Below the pieces are notes generated by a model. That model had not been told where the DNA came from, did not search any database, and was given only the letters and a program-made list of their open reading frames with translations. Below, piece by piece: positions 54,132-62,372 of a DNA stretch of 64,000 nt. A program made the translations under genes and the position numbers. This stretch comes from Flavobacterium agri (GTDB taxonomy: Bacteria > Bacteroidota > Bacteroidia > Flavobacteriales > Flavobacteriaceae): NCBI RefSeq assembly GCF_013401995.1, contig NZ_JACBJI010000003.1, positions 186,001 to 250,000 of the forward strand, given 5' to 3'. Within the stretch, counting starts at the first letter, position 1. Each line of letters begins with the position of its first letter.

Positions 54132-55087
54132 TGGAATTTCTTAAATCTTTTTTTTCGGGTAAAACGCAAACCGACGAGGACAAAGCGTTCACCGATTTTT
54201 TCAACGATTCTTTTGCGCGTTATTTCAGTTTGGCCGATCCCGATTTCCGGGCAGAACTCGACAATAAGTTCGGCGATCCGATGTTGCCGCAGGAATATTT
54301 TCCTTCAGCCTATGAAGAATGCCTCAAAACTACCGAGGTTTGGGAAAAGCGAAGTATTCTTTTTGCCGCTCTCGACCAGCATTACTTGCTCATGCTTACC
54401 AAATGGCAGGCGATGGAGCGTTTCCTTATCGATCGCTTTCCCGAGAAAGCGTTGGCTTATGTCAAGGAATTCGGCAATGAACAGGATTTCGAGGATGTCG
54501 ATTTCCTGACTTCGTTCGCGCGTTGCCTGTTCGTGCTTTCGCGTTATTCCGAAGGGTTGAAATATGCCAGAAAAGCGGTTTCCCTCGATCCTGAATCCAA
54601 TCGCGCACAACTCGCTTTGGCCGATTTGCTGCATCTGACCGGTGAACGAGACAAGGCGCACGAAGTATTCAAAAAAGCGGTCGCATCAAGCTCATTGGCG
54701 CGTTCGGGTACGACGGGATACGGTTTGTACGATTTGGTGTGTTTCAAGAACGATATCGTGCACTCTTCGGTGTATGCGGTCGGGCTTTTGAAAAGTTCCG
54801 AAGCACCGGAAACGGAGTGGGCAAGGGTAGAACCTGAGTTTTATTTTTGTCCGTATTTCAAGTCGCAGCACGCATTTTACCTGATCCAAAACAAGCAAAG
54901 TCTTAAAGGGATGAACAAACTCGTCGCGCTTGCAAAAGAATTCCCGACGTATAAAGAAGGAGTCGTAAATGCGTACAGTGTAATCAAGCAGTACCAACAC
55001 CAGATGGGCAAAGATGACTTGATGAAAGGCGATGAGGAATTTTTGTTGAAGGTTTTGAATAAAAACGGATGGGTTGGGAAACCGTGA
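54131..55087 (+). CDS. TPR-containing protein of unknown role
   Basis: The 318-residue cytoplasmic protein has a helical composition. Tetratricopeptide-like repeats lie at about 120-190 (LFVLSRYSEGLKYARKAVSLDPESNRAQLALADLLHLTGERDKAHEVFKKA read in two units). The N-terminal part begins EFLKSFFSGKTQTDED. There is no signal peptide. It is third in the pssA-lysozyme operon, starting at the lysozyme stop. A protein-scaffold role is typical of TPRs; the partner is unknown. Confidence 0.8.
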   Translation: MEFLKSFFSGKTQTDEDKAFTDFFNDSFARYFSLADPDFRAELDNKFGDPMLPQEYFPSAYEECLKTTEVWEKRSILFAALDQHYLLMLTKWQAMERFLIDRFPEKALAYVKEFGNEQDFEDVDFLTSFARCLFVLSRYSEGLKYARKAVSLDPESNRAQLALADLLHLTGERDKAHEVFKKAVASSSLARSGTTGYGLYDLVCFKNDIVHSSVYAVGLLKSSEAPETEWARVEPEFYFCPYFKSQHAFYLIQNKQSLKGMNKLVALAKEFPTYKEGVVNAYSVIKQYQHQMGKDDLMKGDEEFLLKVLNKNGWVGKP

Positions 55088-55103
55088 TTTTTCGTTTTTA
55101 GTT

Positions 55104-55140
55104 TAAGACCTAACAGGTTTCCTAAACCTGTTAGGTCTTA
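55104..55140. repeat. palindromic intergenic repeat, copy 1
   Basis: A perfect 17-bp inverted repeat, arms 55104-55120 and 55124-55140, loop CCT. The core is CCTAACAGG / CCTGTTAGG. It lies 16 bp after the TPR gene stop, where the hairpin could end transcription, although no T-run follows. Confidence 0.92.
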
Positions 55141-55243
55141 AGGTCAAAGTTCGGGTTTTACAGAATATATGCGCTACAGTTTTTCTGTACTTATTGTTAA
55201 AAATCGGATTGAGATGAATCTTCCGCTGAATGTTCAGAAAAAA

Positions 55244-55280
55244 TTAGACCTAACAGGTTTCCAAAACCTGTTAGGTCTAA
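55244..55280. repeat. palindromic intergenic repeat, copy 2
   Basis: A perfect 17-bp inverted repeat, arms 55244-55260 and 55264-55280, loop CCA. Arms are the same as copy 1 except the second base. The two copies are 103 bp apart in the 243-bp gap between the TPR gene and the 3' end of lptB; the spacer between them is AT-rich and holds no gene I can support. Confidence 0.92.
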
Positions 55281-55330
55281 CAACCTCAAAGTTAAGTCTC
55301 AAAATCCAACTTCAAGTACATATTTTATAC

Positions 55331-56104
55331 CTATTCTGTTAAATCTGCATTTTCCGATTTAGGCTTGAAATCCAACTTCTTCTTGCGCAATTCAAAGTTC
55401 TGACCTAAATACACGCGACGAACCATTTCGTCCTGAACCAATTCTTCGGGCGTCCCTGCTTTGAGGATTCCGCCTTCGAACATCAGATAACTCTTTTCGG
55501 TAATCGCCAACGTTTCCTGCACGTTGTGGTCGGTAATCAGAATCCCGATGTTCTTGTCCTTGAGTTGGGCCACGATACGTTGGATATCTTCTACCGCAAC
55601 CGGGTCGACGCCCGCGAAAGGTTCATCCAAAAGAATGAATTTCGGATCGGTCGCCAAAGCGCGTGCGATTTCCGTACGACGTCTCTCGCCGCCAGACAAA
55701 AGATCGCCGCGGTTGGTCCTGATGTGCTGAAGCGAGAATTCATCGAGCAACGACTCCATTTTGGCTTCCTGTTCGTCTTTGGTGAGATTCGTCAGCTGCA
55801 ACACGCTCATGATGTTGTCCTCGATGCTCAATTTGCGGAACACTGAGGCTTCCTGAGCCAGATATCCGATACCGTTCTGTGCGCGTTTGTACATCGGGAA
55901 ATCGGTGATGTCGGTCTGGTCGAGGTAAATCGTGCCGCTGTTCGGCTTGACCAAACCCACGATCATATAGAAAGAAGTCGTTTTTCCGGCACCGTTCGGC
56001 CCGAGCAAACCTACGATCTCGCCTTGGTTCACTTCTACCGAAATCCCTTTGACGACGGTTCTTTTTTTATAGGTCTTGATTAAATTTTCGGCTCTTAATT
56101 TCAT
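55331..56104 (-). CDS. lptB: LPS export ABC transporter ATPase LptB
   Basis: The 257-residue ATPase has Walker A GPNGAGKTT near residues 36-44, Q-loop YLAQEASVFRKLS near 83, signature LSGGERRRTEIARAL near 137, and Walker B FILLDEPFAGVDP near 157. The EPFAGVDP sequence is typical of LptB. It powers extraction of LPS from the inner membrane by LptFG. A short C-terminal extension (KKLDFKPKSENADLTE) is common in Bacteroidota. It matches the surrounding envelope genes. Confidence 0.93.
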   Translation of the reverse strand: MKLRAENLIKTYKKRTVVKGISVEVNQGEIVGLLGPNGAGKTTSFYMIVGLVKPNSGTIYLDQTDITDFPMYKRAQNGIGYLAQEASVFRKLSIEDNIMSVLQLTNLTKDEQEAKMESLLDEFSLQHIRTNRGDLLSGGERRRTEIARALATDPKFILLDEPFAGVDPVAVEDIQRIVAQLKDKNIGILITDHNVQETLAITEKSYLMFEGGILKAGTPEELVQDEMVRRVYLGQNFELRKKKLDFKPKSENADLTE

Positions 56105-56191
56105 AGTCGGATGTCCAAAGTCTGATATCGAACGATATTGCCGACAAATAAACGAATCGGCTCATTAACCTTTTATTCTTTTAACAAACAA

Positions 56192-56539
56192 TTATTTCGA
56201 TTCCTCGAGCTCTTCCCAAAATTCATACGCGCGTCTCAAATGCGGGATCACGATCGTACCGCCGACCAAAGTCGCGATACCCATAGCTTCCATCATTTCT
56301 TCTTTGGTTACGCCTTCCTTGAAACTCGTCTCGAGGTGATATTTGACGCAATCGTCGCAACGCAAAACCGTCGAAGCCACCAATCCGAGCAATTCCTTGG
56401 TCTTCACATCGAGCGCGCCTTCCGCGTAAGCGTTGGTGTCGAGGTTGAAAATACGCTTAATGACCTTGTTGTTGTCGGCCAAAAGCTTCTCGTTCATTTT
56501 GGAACGGTAGTCGTTGAATTCTGTAACTAAATCAGCCAT
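56192..56539 (-). CDS. AhpD-like carboxymuconolactone decarboxylase family protein
   Basis: The 115-residue all-helical protein has LRCDDCVKYHLETSFKEGVTKEEMMEAM near residues 58-85. It contains the CxxC and downstream His of the AhpD/CMD family (PF02627). Members are small thiol oxidoreductases or peroxidase partners; which one this is cannot be read. It lies 3 bp behind tatC on the same strand, with which it is probably co-transcribed. Confidence 0.85.
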   Translation of the reverse strand: MADLVTEFNDYRSKMNEKLLADNNKVIKRIFNLDTNAYAEGALDVKTKELLGLVASTVLRCDDCVKYHLETSFKEGVTKEEMMEAMGIATLVGGTIVIPHLRRAYEFWEELEESK

Positions 56540-56542
56540 AAC

Positions 56543-57373
56543 TTACGTTTTTTCGATTATTTCTTTCTTTTTCCCGACGATGGCCGCAATCAAGATACTG
56601 CCTTCGAAAATAATCAGCATCGGAATTGAGACGATGATCTGGCTCACCACATCGGGCGGTGTCACGATGGCCGCGACGACGAGGATTCCGACCACCGAAT
56701 ATTTGCGTGTCTTGCGAAGGAATTCGGCCGAAACCAATCCGAGTCGGCTCAGGAAATAAATGATGACGGGCAATTCGAAAAACAATCCGCACGCGATCAA
56801 AGACGTCTTGAACATGCTGATGTACGAATCCAGATTGAACTGGTTCTTGATCAGGTCGCTCACTTTGAACGTGGCGAAGAAGTTGACCGACATCGGAATG
56901 ATCAGATAATACCCGAACAATACGCCCAAAAAGAACAAAAGTGACGAAACCGAAATGAACAGTCGCGCGCCTTTGCGTTCCTTCTCGTACAAGGCCGGGC
57001 TTATGAAACGCCAGAATTCCCAAAGAATGTAGGGAAATCCGATGATAAATCCGCCCACGATACACACCCAGACGAGAATATTCACCTGGCCTTCCATGTC
57101 GGTATTCTGAATGATGAAATTGAAGTCGTTCGCCGTAATGCAGATGTCCGAAACCTCGAGCTGGTGCGCCAAATCGCAGAAGAAACCGTACGTGACGAAA
57201 TCGGGTTTGAGAGGCGCGAGCACCAAATCGTCGAAAATATAATCGCTTACGAAAAAAATCACCGTCGCCATAATGAGCACGACGATCGTACTGCGCACCA
57301 AAAGCCAGCGCAATTCCTCGAGATGATCCATGAACGACATTTCGTTCAAGGGCTTTTTTGGATTTTTAGCCAT
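56543..57373 (-). CDS. tatC: twin-arginine translocase subunit TatC
   Basis: The 276-residue inner-membrane protein has about six helices. FMDHLEELRWLLVRS near residues 14-28 is the TatC N-terminal signature that binds twin-arginine signal peptides. SPALYEKERKG near 130 and FELPVIIYFLSRLGLVSAEFLRKTRKY near 198 are also conserved. It forms the substrate-recognising core of the Tat translocon. Its start overlaps the kpsF stop by one base. No tatA is in the window. Confidence 0.95.
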   Translation of the reverse strand: MAKNPKKPLNEMSFMDHLEELRWLLVRSTIVVLIMATVIFFVSDYIFDDLVLAPLKPDFVTYGFFCDLAHQLEVSDICITANDFNFIIQNTDMEGQVNILVWVCIVGGFIIGFPYILWEFWRFISPALYEKERKGARLFISVSSLLFFLGVLFGYYLIIPMSVNFFATFKVSDLIKNQFNLDSYISMFKTSLIACGLFFELPVIIYFLSRLGLVSAEFLRKTRKYSVVGILVVAAIVTPPDVVSQIIVSIPMLIIFEGSILIAAIVGKKKEIIEKT

Positions 57374-58338
57374 TATACCACTCCTTCTTTTAAAATGTCA
57401 TGCAAATGGATGACACCTTTATAAGTGCCTTCATCTACGACGATAAGTTGGGTGATCGCGAAGTCTTCCATAGTATTCAACGCGTCGGTCACCATATTTA
57501 CGGAAGATACCATTTTCGGGTTTTGCGTCATGATGTCTTTTGCGGTCAAATCTGTAAAAGAATCGCGTTTTTCGAGCATTCTTCGGATGTCGCCGTCGGT
57601 GATGATGCCGATCACATGGTCGTTTTCGACAACCGCGGTCACGCCCAATCGTTTCTGCGAAATCTCGATGATGACGTTCTTGATCGACGAATCGGCCGAA
57701 ACCACGGGACGATGCGTCTGGTCGAGCATATCGCCCACACGCAACAGCAGTTTCTTTCCGAGCGCGCCTCCGGGATGGTATTTCGCGAAATCCTCGGCTC
57801 CGAAATTGCGCATTTCGATCAAACAAACCGCCAAAGCGTCGCCCATAACGAGTTGAGCCGTGGTAGAATTGGTAGGAGCGAGGTTGTTCGGATCGGCTTC
57901 GGCAGCGACGGTCGTATCGAGGACCAAATCGGAACCTTTGGCCAAAAACGACGTGACGTTTCCGGTCATGCCGATGAGTTTGTTTCCGAAGCGCTTCAAT
58001 ATCGGAACCAAAACCTTGATTTCAGGACTGTTTCCGCTTTTCGAGATGCAGATGATGACGTCTCCGGGTTGCACCATTCCCAAATCGCCGTGAATGGCTT
58101 CTGAAGCGTGCAAAAACATAGCAGGAGTTCCCGTAGAATTCATCGTCGCCACGATTTTCTGGGCGATGATCGCGCTTTTGCCGATTCCCGTAACGACGAG
58201 TCGGCCCGAAGCGTTGAGTATAAGTTCGGCCGTCTTGGCGAAATCTTCGGTAAGGATGTTGGAAAGGTGGGCAATCGCTTCACTTTCAGCGAGTATGGTT
58301 CGCTTAGCCGAAGCCAGTATTTTTTCGGTATTTATCAA
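57373..58338 (-). CDS. kpsF: D-arabinose 5-phosphate isomerase KpsF/KdsD
   Basis: The 321-residue protein has a SIS sugar-isomerase domain (about 30-165; VTGIGKSAIIAQKI, STGTPAMFLHASEAIHGDLG, CISKSGNSPE) and two CBS domains (about 200-320). It converts ribulose-5-phosphate to arabinose-5-phosphate for Kdo and hence LPS. The frame opens with TTG at 58338 and a TAG lies 15 bp upstream; no ATG occurs until well inside the SIS domain. So the TTG is the start. It leads a kpsF-tatC-AhpD-like group that ends near lptB. Confidence 0.92.
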   Translation of the reverse strand: MINTEKILASAKRTILAESEAIAHLSNILTEDFAKTAELILNASGRLVVTGIGKSAIIAQKIVATMNSTGTPAMFLHASEAIHGDLGMVQPGDVIICISKSGNSPEIKVLVPILKRFGNKLIGMTGNVTSFLAKGSDLVLDTTVAAEADPNNLAPTNSTTAQLVMGDALAVCLIEMRNFGAEDFAKYHPGGALGKKLLLRVGDMLDQTHRPVVSADSSIKNVIIEISQKRLGVTAVVENDHVIGIITDGDIRRMLEKRDSFTDLTAKDIMTQNPKMVSSVNMVTDALNTMEDFAITQLIVVDEGTYKGVIHLHDILKEGVV

Positions 58339-58381
58339 AAGATTGTGATGCTAATAAGTTTGTAAGCCTGAAAATAAGTGT

Positions 58382-58389
58382 TATCTTTA
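58382..58389 (+). promoter_or_regulatory. possible -7 box before recQ
   Basis: TATCTTTA differs from TAnnTTTG at the last base, 39 bp before the recQ ATG, in the divergent gap with kpsF. Confidence 0.3.
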
Positions 58390-58428
58390 GGGAAAGCAAA
58401 TGTACGTAAATTACCCTTATCCCTTAGA

Positions 58429-60624
58429 ATGAATCTACCCGAAATTGATATACACCAGCAGTTACGGAAGTATTTTGGTTTCAGCCAGTTCAAAGGCTTG
58501 CAGGAGCAAGTCATCCGAAGCATTTTAGCAAAACACGACGTTTTCGTCATCATGCCTACGGGTGGCGGCAAGTCGCTTTGTTACCAATTACCGGCGCTGA
58601 TAGAAGACGGAACGGCCATAGTCGTATCGCCTCTTATTGCGCTTATGAAAAACCAGGTCGACGCCATCCGCGGGATTTCTGCCGAAGTCGGTGTCGCCCA
58701 CGTGTTGAATTCCTCGTTGACCAAGTCTGAAATCCAGACGGTCAAAAACGATATAATGGCGGGAAAGACAAAGCTTCTTTACGTTGCGCCTGAATCGCTC
58801 ATCAAAGAAGAGTACGCCGATTTCCTCAAAACCCAGAAATTGTCGTTCGTCGCCATAGACGAAGCGCATTGTATTTCGGAATGGGGACACGATTTCCGTC
58901 CCGAATACCGCAATCTGCGCAGTATCATCAAAAACTTTGGCGATATTCCGATAATCGGATTGACCGCTACGGCGACCCCGAAAGTCCAGGAAGACATCCT
59001 CAAAAATCTCGATATTCCCGATGCCGATGCTTACAAAGCGTCGTTCAATCGCCCGAATCTGTATTATGAAGTGCGTCCGAAAACGAAGAACGTCGAGGCC
59101 GATATCATACGGTTTATCCGCAGTCACAAAGGAAAATCGGGTATCATTTATTGCTTGAGCCGCAAAAAAGTCGAAGCTATTGCCCAGGTTTTGCAGGTCA
59201 ACGGGATCAATGCCGTTCCGTATCACGCCGGATTGGATGCCAAAACGCGCGCGAAACATCAGGACATGTTCCTCATGGAAGACGTTGAAGTGGTTGTGGC
59301 GACGATCGCTTTCGGAATGGGAATAGACAAGCCAGACGTGCGTTTCGTAATCCATCACGACATCCCGAAATCGCTCGAAAGCTACTATCAGGAAACCGGT
59401 CGCGCCGGACGTGACGGAGGCGAAGGTCATTGCCTTGCGTATTATTCGTACAAAGACGTCGAAAAACTCGAAAAATTCATGTCGGGGAAACCCGTAGCCG
59501 AACAGGAAATTGGGTTCGCATTGTTGCAGGAAGTCGTGTCGTATGCCGAAACGTCTATGTCACGCCGCAAATTCCTGTTGCATTATTTCGGAGAGGAATT
59601 CGATCCCGAAACCGGCGACGGAGGCGACATGGACGACAACATGCGCAATCCGAGGAAGAAAAAAGAAGCCAAGGACGATGTCAAATTGTTGCTCGAAGTC
59701 GTGCGCGACACCAAGCATTTGTACAAAGCCAAAGAAATCGTCTTCACGCTTATAGGAAAAGTCAACGCCGTCATCAAGGCGCACCGCACCGATATGCAAC
59801 CGTTTTTCGGAGCCGGTGCCGACCAGGAAGAACGTCATTGGATGGCTTTGATACGGCAAGTACTCGTAGAAGGTTATCTGTCGAAAGACATTGAAACATA
59901 CGGCATCCTCAAAATCACCGAAAAAGGACTCGATTTTATCAAAAGTCCGCATTCGTTCATGATGACCGAAGATCATGAATACGACGAAAACGAAGACGAT
60001 ACGGTCGTTACCGCGTCCAAATCTTCGGGAACCGCCGACGAAGCGTTGATGGCCATGCTGCGCGACCTTCGCAAAAAAGTGGCGAAAAAGCTCGGTGTGC
60101 CGCCTTTCGTGGTGTTCCAGGATCCGTCGCTTGAGGATATGGCGCTCAAATATCCGGTGTCCGTAGACGAACTTTCTAACGTACACGGCGTAGGCGAGGG
60201 CAAGGCCAAAAAGTACGGAAAGGATTTTGTCGAACTCATCGCACGTTATGTCCAGGACAACGACATCACACGTCCCGATGACCTCGTCGTAAAATCGACA
60301 GGAGCGAATTCGGCCAACAAATTATACATCATCCAAAGTGTCGACCGCAAACTTTCGCTGGACGATATCGCCAAAGCCAAAGGCATGAACATGGATGCGC
60401 TGCTCAAGGAAATGGAAATGATCGTGTACTCGGGTACCAAACTCAACATCAAATATTGGATAGACGACCTGCTCGACGACGACCAACAGGAGGAAATACA
60501 GGACTATTTCATGGAATCCGAAACCGACAGGATCGAAGACGCGCTCAAGGAATTCGAAGGCGATTACGATATTGAGGAGTTGCGTTTGATGCGGATCAAG
60601 TTTATTTCGGAAGTCGCGAATTGA
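58429..60624 (+). CDS. recQ: ATP-dependent DNA helicase RecQ
   Basis: The 731-residue 3'-5' helicase has Walker A MPTGGGKS near 42-49, DEAH near 143, ESYYQETGRAGRDG near 310, a RQC region, and an HRDC domain at about 538-610. It acts in recombination and fork repair. The four zinc-binding cysteines usual in RecQ are absent: the place near residues 372-405 reads ETSMSRRKFLLHYFGEEF with no Cys. A further C-terminal extension of about 110 residues follows HRDC. The ATG at 58429 begins the family N-terminus; the frame's earlier start at 58378 overlaps the possible promoter. Confidence 0.94.
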   Translation: MNLPEIDIHQQLRKYFGFSQFKGLQEQVIRSILAKHDVFVIMPTGGGKSLCYQLPALIEDGTAIVVSPLIALMKNQVDAIRGISAEVGVAHVLNSSLTKSEIQTVKNDIMAGKTKLLYVAPESLIKEEYADFLKTQKLSFVAIDEAHCISEWGHDFRPEYRNLRSIIKNFGDIPIIGLTATATPKVQEDILKNLDIPDADAYKASFNRPNLYYEVRPKTKNVEADIIRFIRSHKGKSGIIYCLSRKKVEAIAQVLQVNGINAVPYHAGLDAKTRAKHQDMFLMEDVEVVVATIAFGMGIDKPDVRFVIHHDIPKSLESYYQETGRAGRDGGEGHCLAYYSYKDVEKLEKFMSGKPVAEQEIGFALLQEVVSYAETSMSRRKFLLHYFGEEFDPETGDGGDMDDNMRNPRKKKEAKDDVKLLLEVVRDTKHLYKAKEIVFTLIGKVNAVIKAHRTDMQPFFGAGADQEERHWMALIRQVLVEGYLSKDIETYGILKITEKGLDFIKSPHSFMMTEDHEYDENEDDTVVTASKSSGTADEALMAMLRDLRKKVAKKLGVPPFVVFQDPSLEDMALKYPVSVDELSNVHGVGEGKAKKYGKDFVELIARYVQDNDITRPDDLVVKSTGANSANKLYIIQSVDRKLSLDDIAKAKGMNMDALLKEMEMIVYSGTKLNIKYWIDDLLDDDQQEEIQDYFMESETDRIEDALKEFEGDYDIEELRLMRIKFISEVAN

Positions 60625-60677
60625 TACAGCTTTAAACCAATCGTTCCTGAATTTCGTTTTAGGGAATTAGGTTTTGT

Positions 60678-60743
60678 GGATTCCGACGAAGGAGGAATCT
60701 AGTTAAGTGCGCATTGGCTGAGATTCCTCCTTCGTCGGAATCC
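60678..60743. repeat. long perfect inverted repeat after recQ
   Basis: Arms of 23 bp at 60678-60700 and 60721-60743 pair perfectly, with a 20-bp loop. The arm contains CCGACGAAGGAGGAATCT. It lies between recQ and the transglutaminase-like gene, ending 4 bp before the ATG at 60748. It could act as a terminator for recQ or a mobile palindromic element, and would fold next to the start of the next mRNA. Confidence 0.92.
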
Positions 60744-60747
60744 CAAA

Positions 60748-61908
60748 ATGAAAACAACAAACAGAATGCAGAAAGCCAAAATCATTTTTCTCCTTGCGCT
60801 TCTGCAATATTTCTGTGTTTTTTCCCAAGAAATCGATACCCTGGACACGGACGGATATTCCGTCCATATACTCGAAACGCCGCCACCTCACTACATTCTG
60901 CCTTTCCATTCGCTAGACAGCATCGCCCACACGATCAAATACACGGGCAACCTGGAAAAGACGACTTACGAACTCACCAAAAACTATACGTCACAAACAG
61001 AAAAAGCGCGCGCTATCTTCGCTTGGGTCACTTACAACATCGCGTACGACTACAAATCCTACAACAAACAAAAAGACCCCAAGTTCCCGAAATGTAAAGG
61101 TCACGATGATTGTGCGCAAAAGATGCTCGAATGGGAAAACGATTATCTTGATAAAATCCTAAGGAATAAAAAAGCCGTTTGCGAAGGTTATTCTCGTCTT
61201 TTCAAGAGAATGTGCGGTCATGCCGGAATCCAATGCAGCGTCGTTCCGGGTTATGTAAAACGCTCGTCTCGCGCCATCGGAAGAATGGGTTCGCTGAACC
61301 ACGCCTGGAACATTGTAATTCTCGACGGCAAATCATATTATCTCGACGCCACTTGGGCCGCAGGTTTTTGTACCCTCGACGAAAAAAAAGGAAAACTCGA
61401 CGGTTATCAAAGATGGTACAATGACTTTTATTGGCTGATGCCGCAAGAAAAATTCAGGCTCAACCATTTCCCGAAAGATACCATCTGGCCGTTCACTTCA
61501 AAAGCGGATAAGATCAAATACCGCGACCAGCCTTACATCAACTCACATTTTATCTCGTCCTTAGACGTCCTTTCGCCAGAAACCGGCGTACTCAAAGTAA
61601 AAATGTGCGACAAGATAAAATTCAGGCTGCATTTAGAATACGCAATTGGCAAAATCCAGATCAACACCAATGTTTTCAAAAACCCCAAAATCGATTGGTA
61701 TTTTAATGAAGAAGGCGAAAGAGTGGCCGACAAACGAATTCTTGGTCGTCAGAAATATGTCGATTATGTCGGGAAAGACCAGATTTATGAATTCGAGTAC
61801 GAAGTCAAAAATACAAATCTGCGATACATCGAAGTACTGTTCGATTATGAAACCGCATTAAAATTCAAGGTAGAAGTCCAGAAACCAGAGTTGTCGGCGC
61901 TTCCGTAA
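60748..61908 (+). CDS. transglutaminase-like domain protein, exported
   Basis: The 386-residue protein has a signal peptide (MQKAKIIFLLALLQYFCVFS, preceded by six residues if the ATG at 60748 is used instead of 60766). A transglutaminase-like domain spans about 80-225. The catalytic Cys lies in AVCEGYSRLFKRMC, the His in SLNHAWNIVILDG, and the Asp in YYLDATWAAGF, giving a full Cys-His-Asp triad. Bacteroidota relatives are secreted peptidase- or transglutaminase-like proteins of unknown substrate. The C-terminal half is beta-rich and unassigned. A 23-bp inverted repeat ends just before its start. Confidence 0.85.
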   Translation: MKTTNRMQKAKIIFLLALLQYFCVFSQEIDTLDTDGYSVHILETPPPHYILPFHSLDSIAHTIKYTGNLEKTTYELTKNYTSQTEKARAIFAWVTYNIAYDYKSYNKQKDPKFPKCKGHDDCAQKMLEWENDYLDKILRNKKAVCEGYSRLFKRMCGHAGIQCSVVPGYVKRSSRAIGRMGSLNHAWNIVILDGKSYYLDATWAAGFCTLDEKKGKLDGYQRWYNDFYWLMPQEKFRLNHFPKDTIWPFTSKADKIKYRDQPYINSHFISSLDVLSPETGVLKVKMCDKIKFRLHLEYAIGKIQINTNVFKNPKIDWYFNEEGERVADKRILGRQKYVDYVGKDQIYEFEYEVKNTNLRYIEVLFDYETALKFKVEVQKPELSALP

Positions 61909-61961
61909 AACTTCAAAATTCGTTGTTCGTTAATCGATTGTTCAACATTCAAAAAGATATA

Positions 61962-62027
61962 GAATAACGAATAACGAATAACGAATAACGAATAACGAAT
62001 AACGAATAACGAATAACGAATAACGAA
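61962..62027. repeat. 7-bp tandem array (GAATAAC)9
   Basis: Nine perfect copies of GAATAAC at 61962-62024 plus a partial GAA. It sits in the 123-bp gap between the convergent transglutaminase-like gene and the 78-aa gene, ending 4 bp before the latter's stop. Just upstream, TTCGTTGTTCGTTAATCG (about 61919-61936) is nearly the reverse complement of the array, so it may have grown from an inverted-repeat arm. Confidence 0.93.
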
Positions 62028-62031
62028 GTTG

Positions 62032-62268
62032 TTAACCTTCGTACAATTCTCCCCGATGCGGCTTCAAAGCATCGCGCACCTGAATCATTTCGGCATCCGT
62101 GACCACGACGTAAGCGATCGCGTGCATATCGTTCAAAGTTTCAAAGCCTGTGATTTCCAACGGAAGTTTTTCCATTGCGATGTATTCCTTTAAGTGTATT
62201 TCGTGATGTTCGGCCGTTTTCGCCGCCGCCGGACCGCGAAAATCCCAGATCATTTTGATTTTTCTCAT
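62032..62268 (-). CDS. conserved 78-residue protein, unknown
   Basis: A short soluble protein, MRKIKMIWDFRGPAAAKTAEHH then LKEYIAMEKLPLEITGFETL and AIAYVVVTDAEMIQVRDALKPHRGE. It has no signal, helix anchor or motif I can name. The ATG at 62268 is chosen; the frame's earlier start at 62367 would place the promoter within the gene. A full Bacteroidota promoter lies 33 bp upstream, which supports the gene being real. It is divergent from the DUF2891 gene. Confidence 0.72.
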   Translation of the reverse strand: MRKIKMIWDFRGPAAAKTAEHHEIHLKEYIAMEKLPLEITGFETLNDMHAIAYVVVTDAEMIQVRDALKPHRGELYEG

Positions 62269-62301
62269 GTTGAAGTGCTTAAGTCCAAAAGTGCCTGAGT
62301 G

Positions 62302-62332
62302 CAAAAGTAAAGTGCAAAGATGAAGGTGCAAA
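62302..62332 (-). promoter_or_regulatory. full Bacteroidota promoter (-33 and -7)
   Basis: On the minus strand TTTG (62332-62329) is followed after exactly 19 bp by TACTTTTG (62309-62302), the canonical TTTG-N19-TAnnTTTG arrangement. It drives the 78-aa gene. This is the best promoter in the window. Confidence 0.75.
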
Positions 62333-62350
62333 CTTTTTATTTTAAAACAG

Positions 62351-62358
62351 TAGCTTTG
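62351..62358 (+). promoter_or_regulatory. Bacteroidota -7 box before DUF2891 gene
   Basis: TAGCTTTG fits TAnnTTTG and lies 14 bp before the ATG at 62373. It is divergent from the promoter at 62302-62332, with 18 bp between them. Confidence 0.5.
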
Positions 62359-62372
62359 GAAAAACACCGACT

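Noticed and set aside
61962..62027. Possible CRISPR or phase-variation tract
   Set aside because: Units are directly adjacent without spacers and lie outside reading frames and promoters; it is a simple tandem repeat.
62269..62367. N-terminal extension of the 78-aa protein to a start at 62367
   Set aside because: The extension would overlap the full promoter and the imperfect repeats and has unlike composition.
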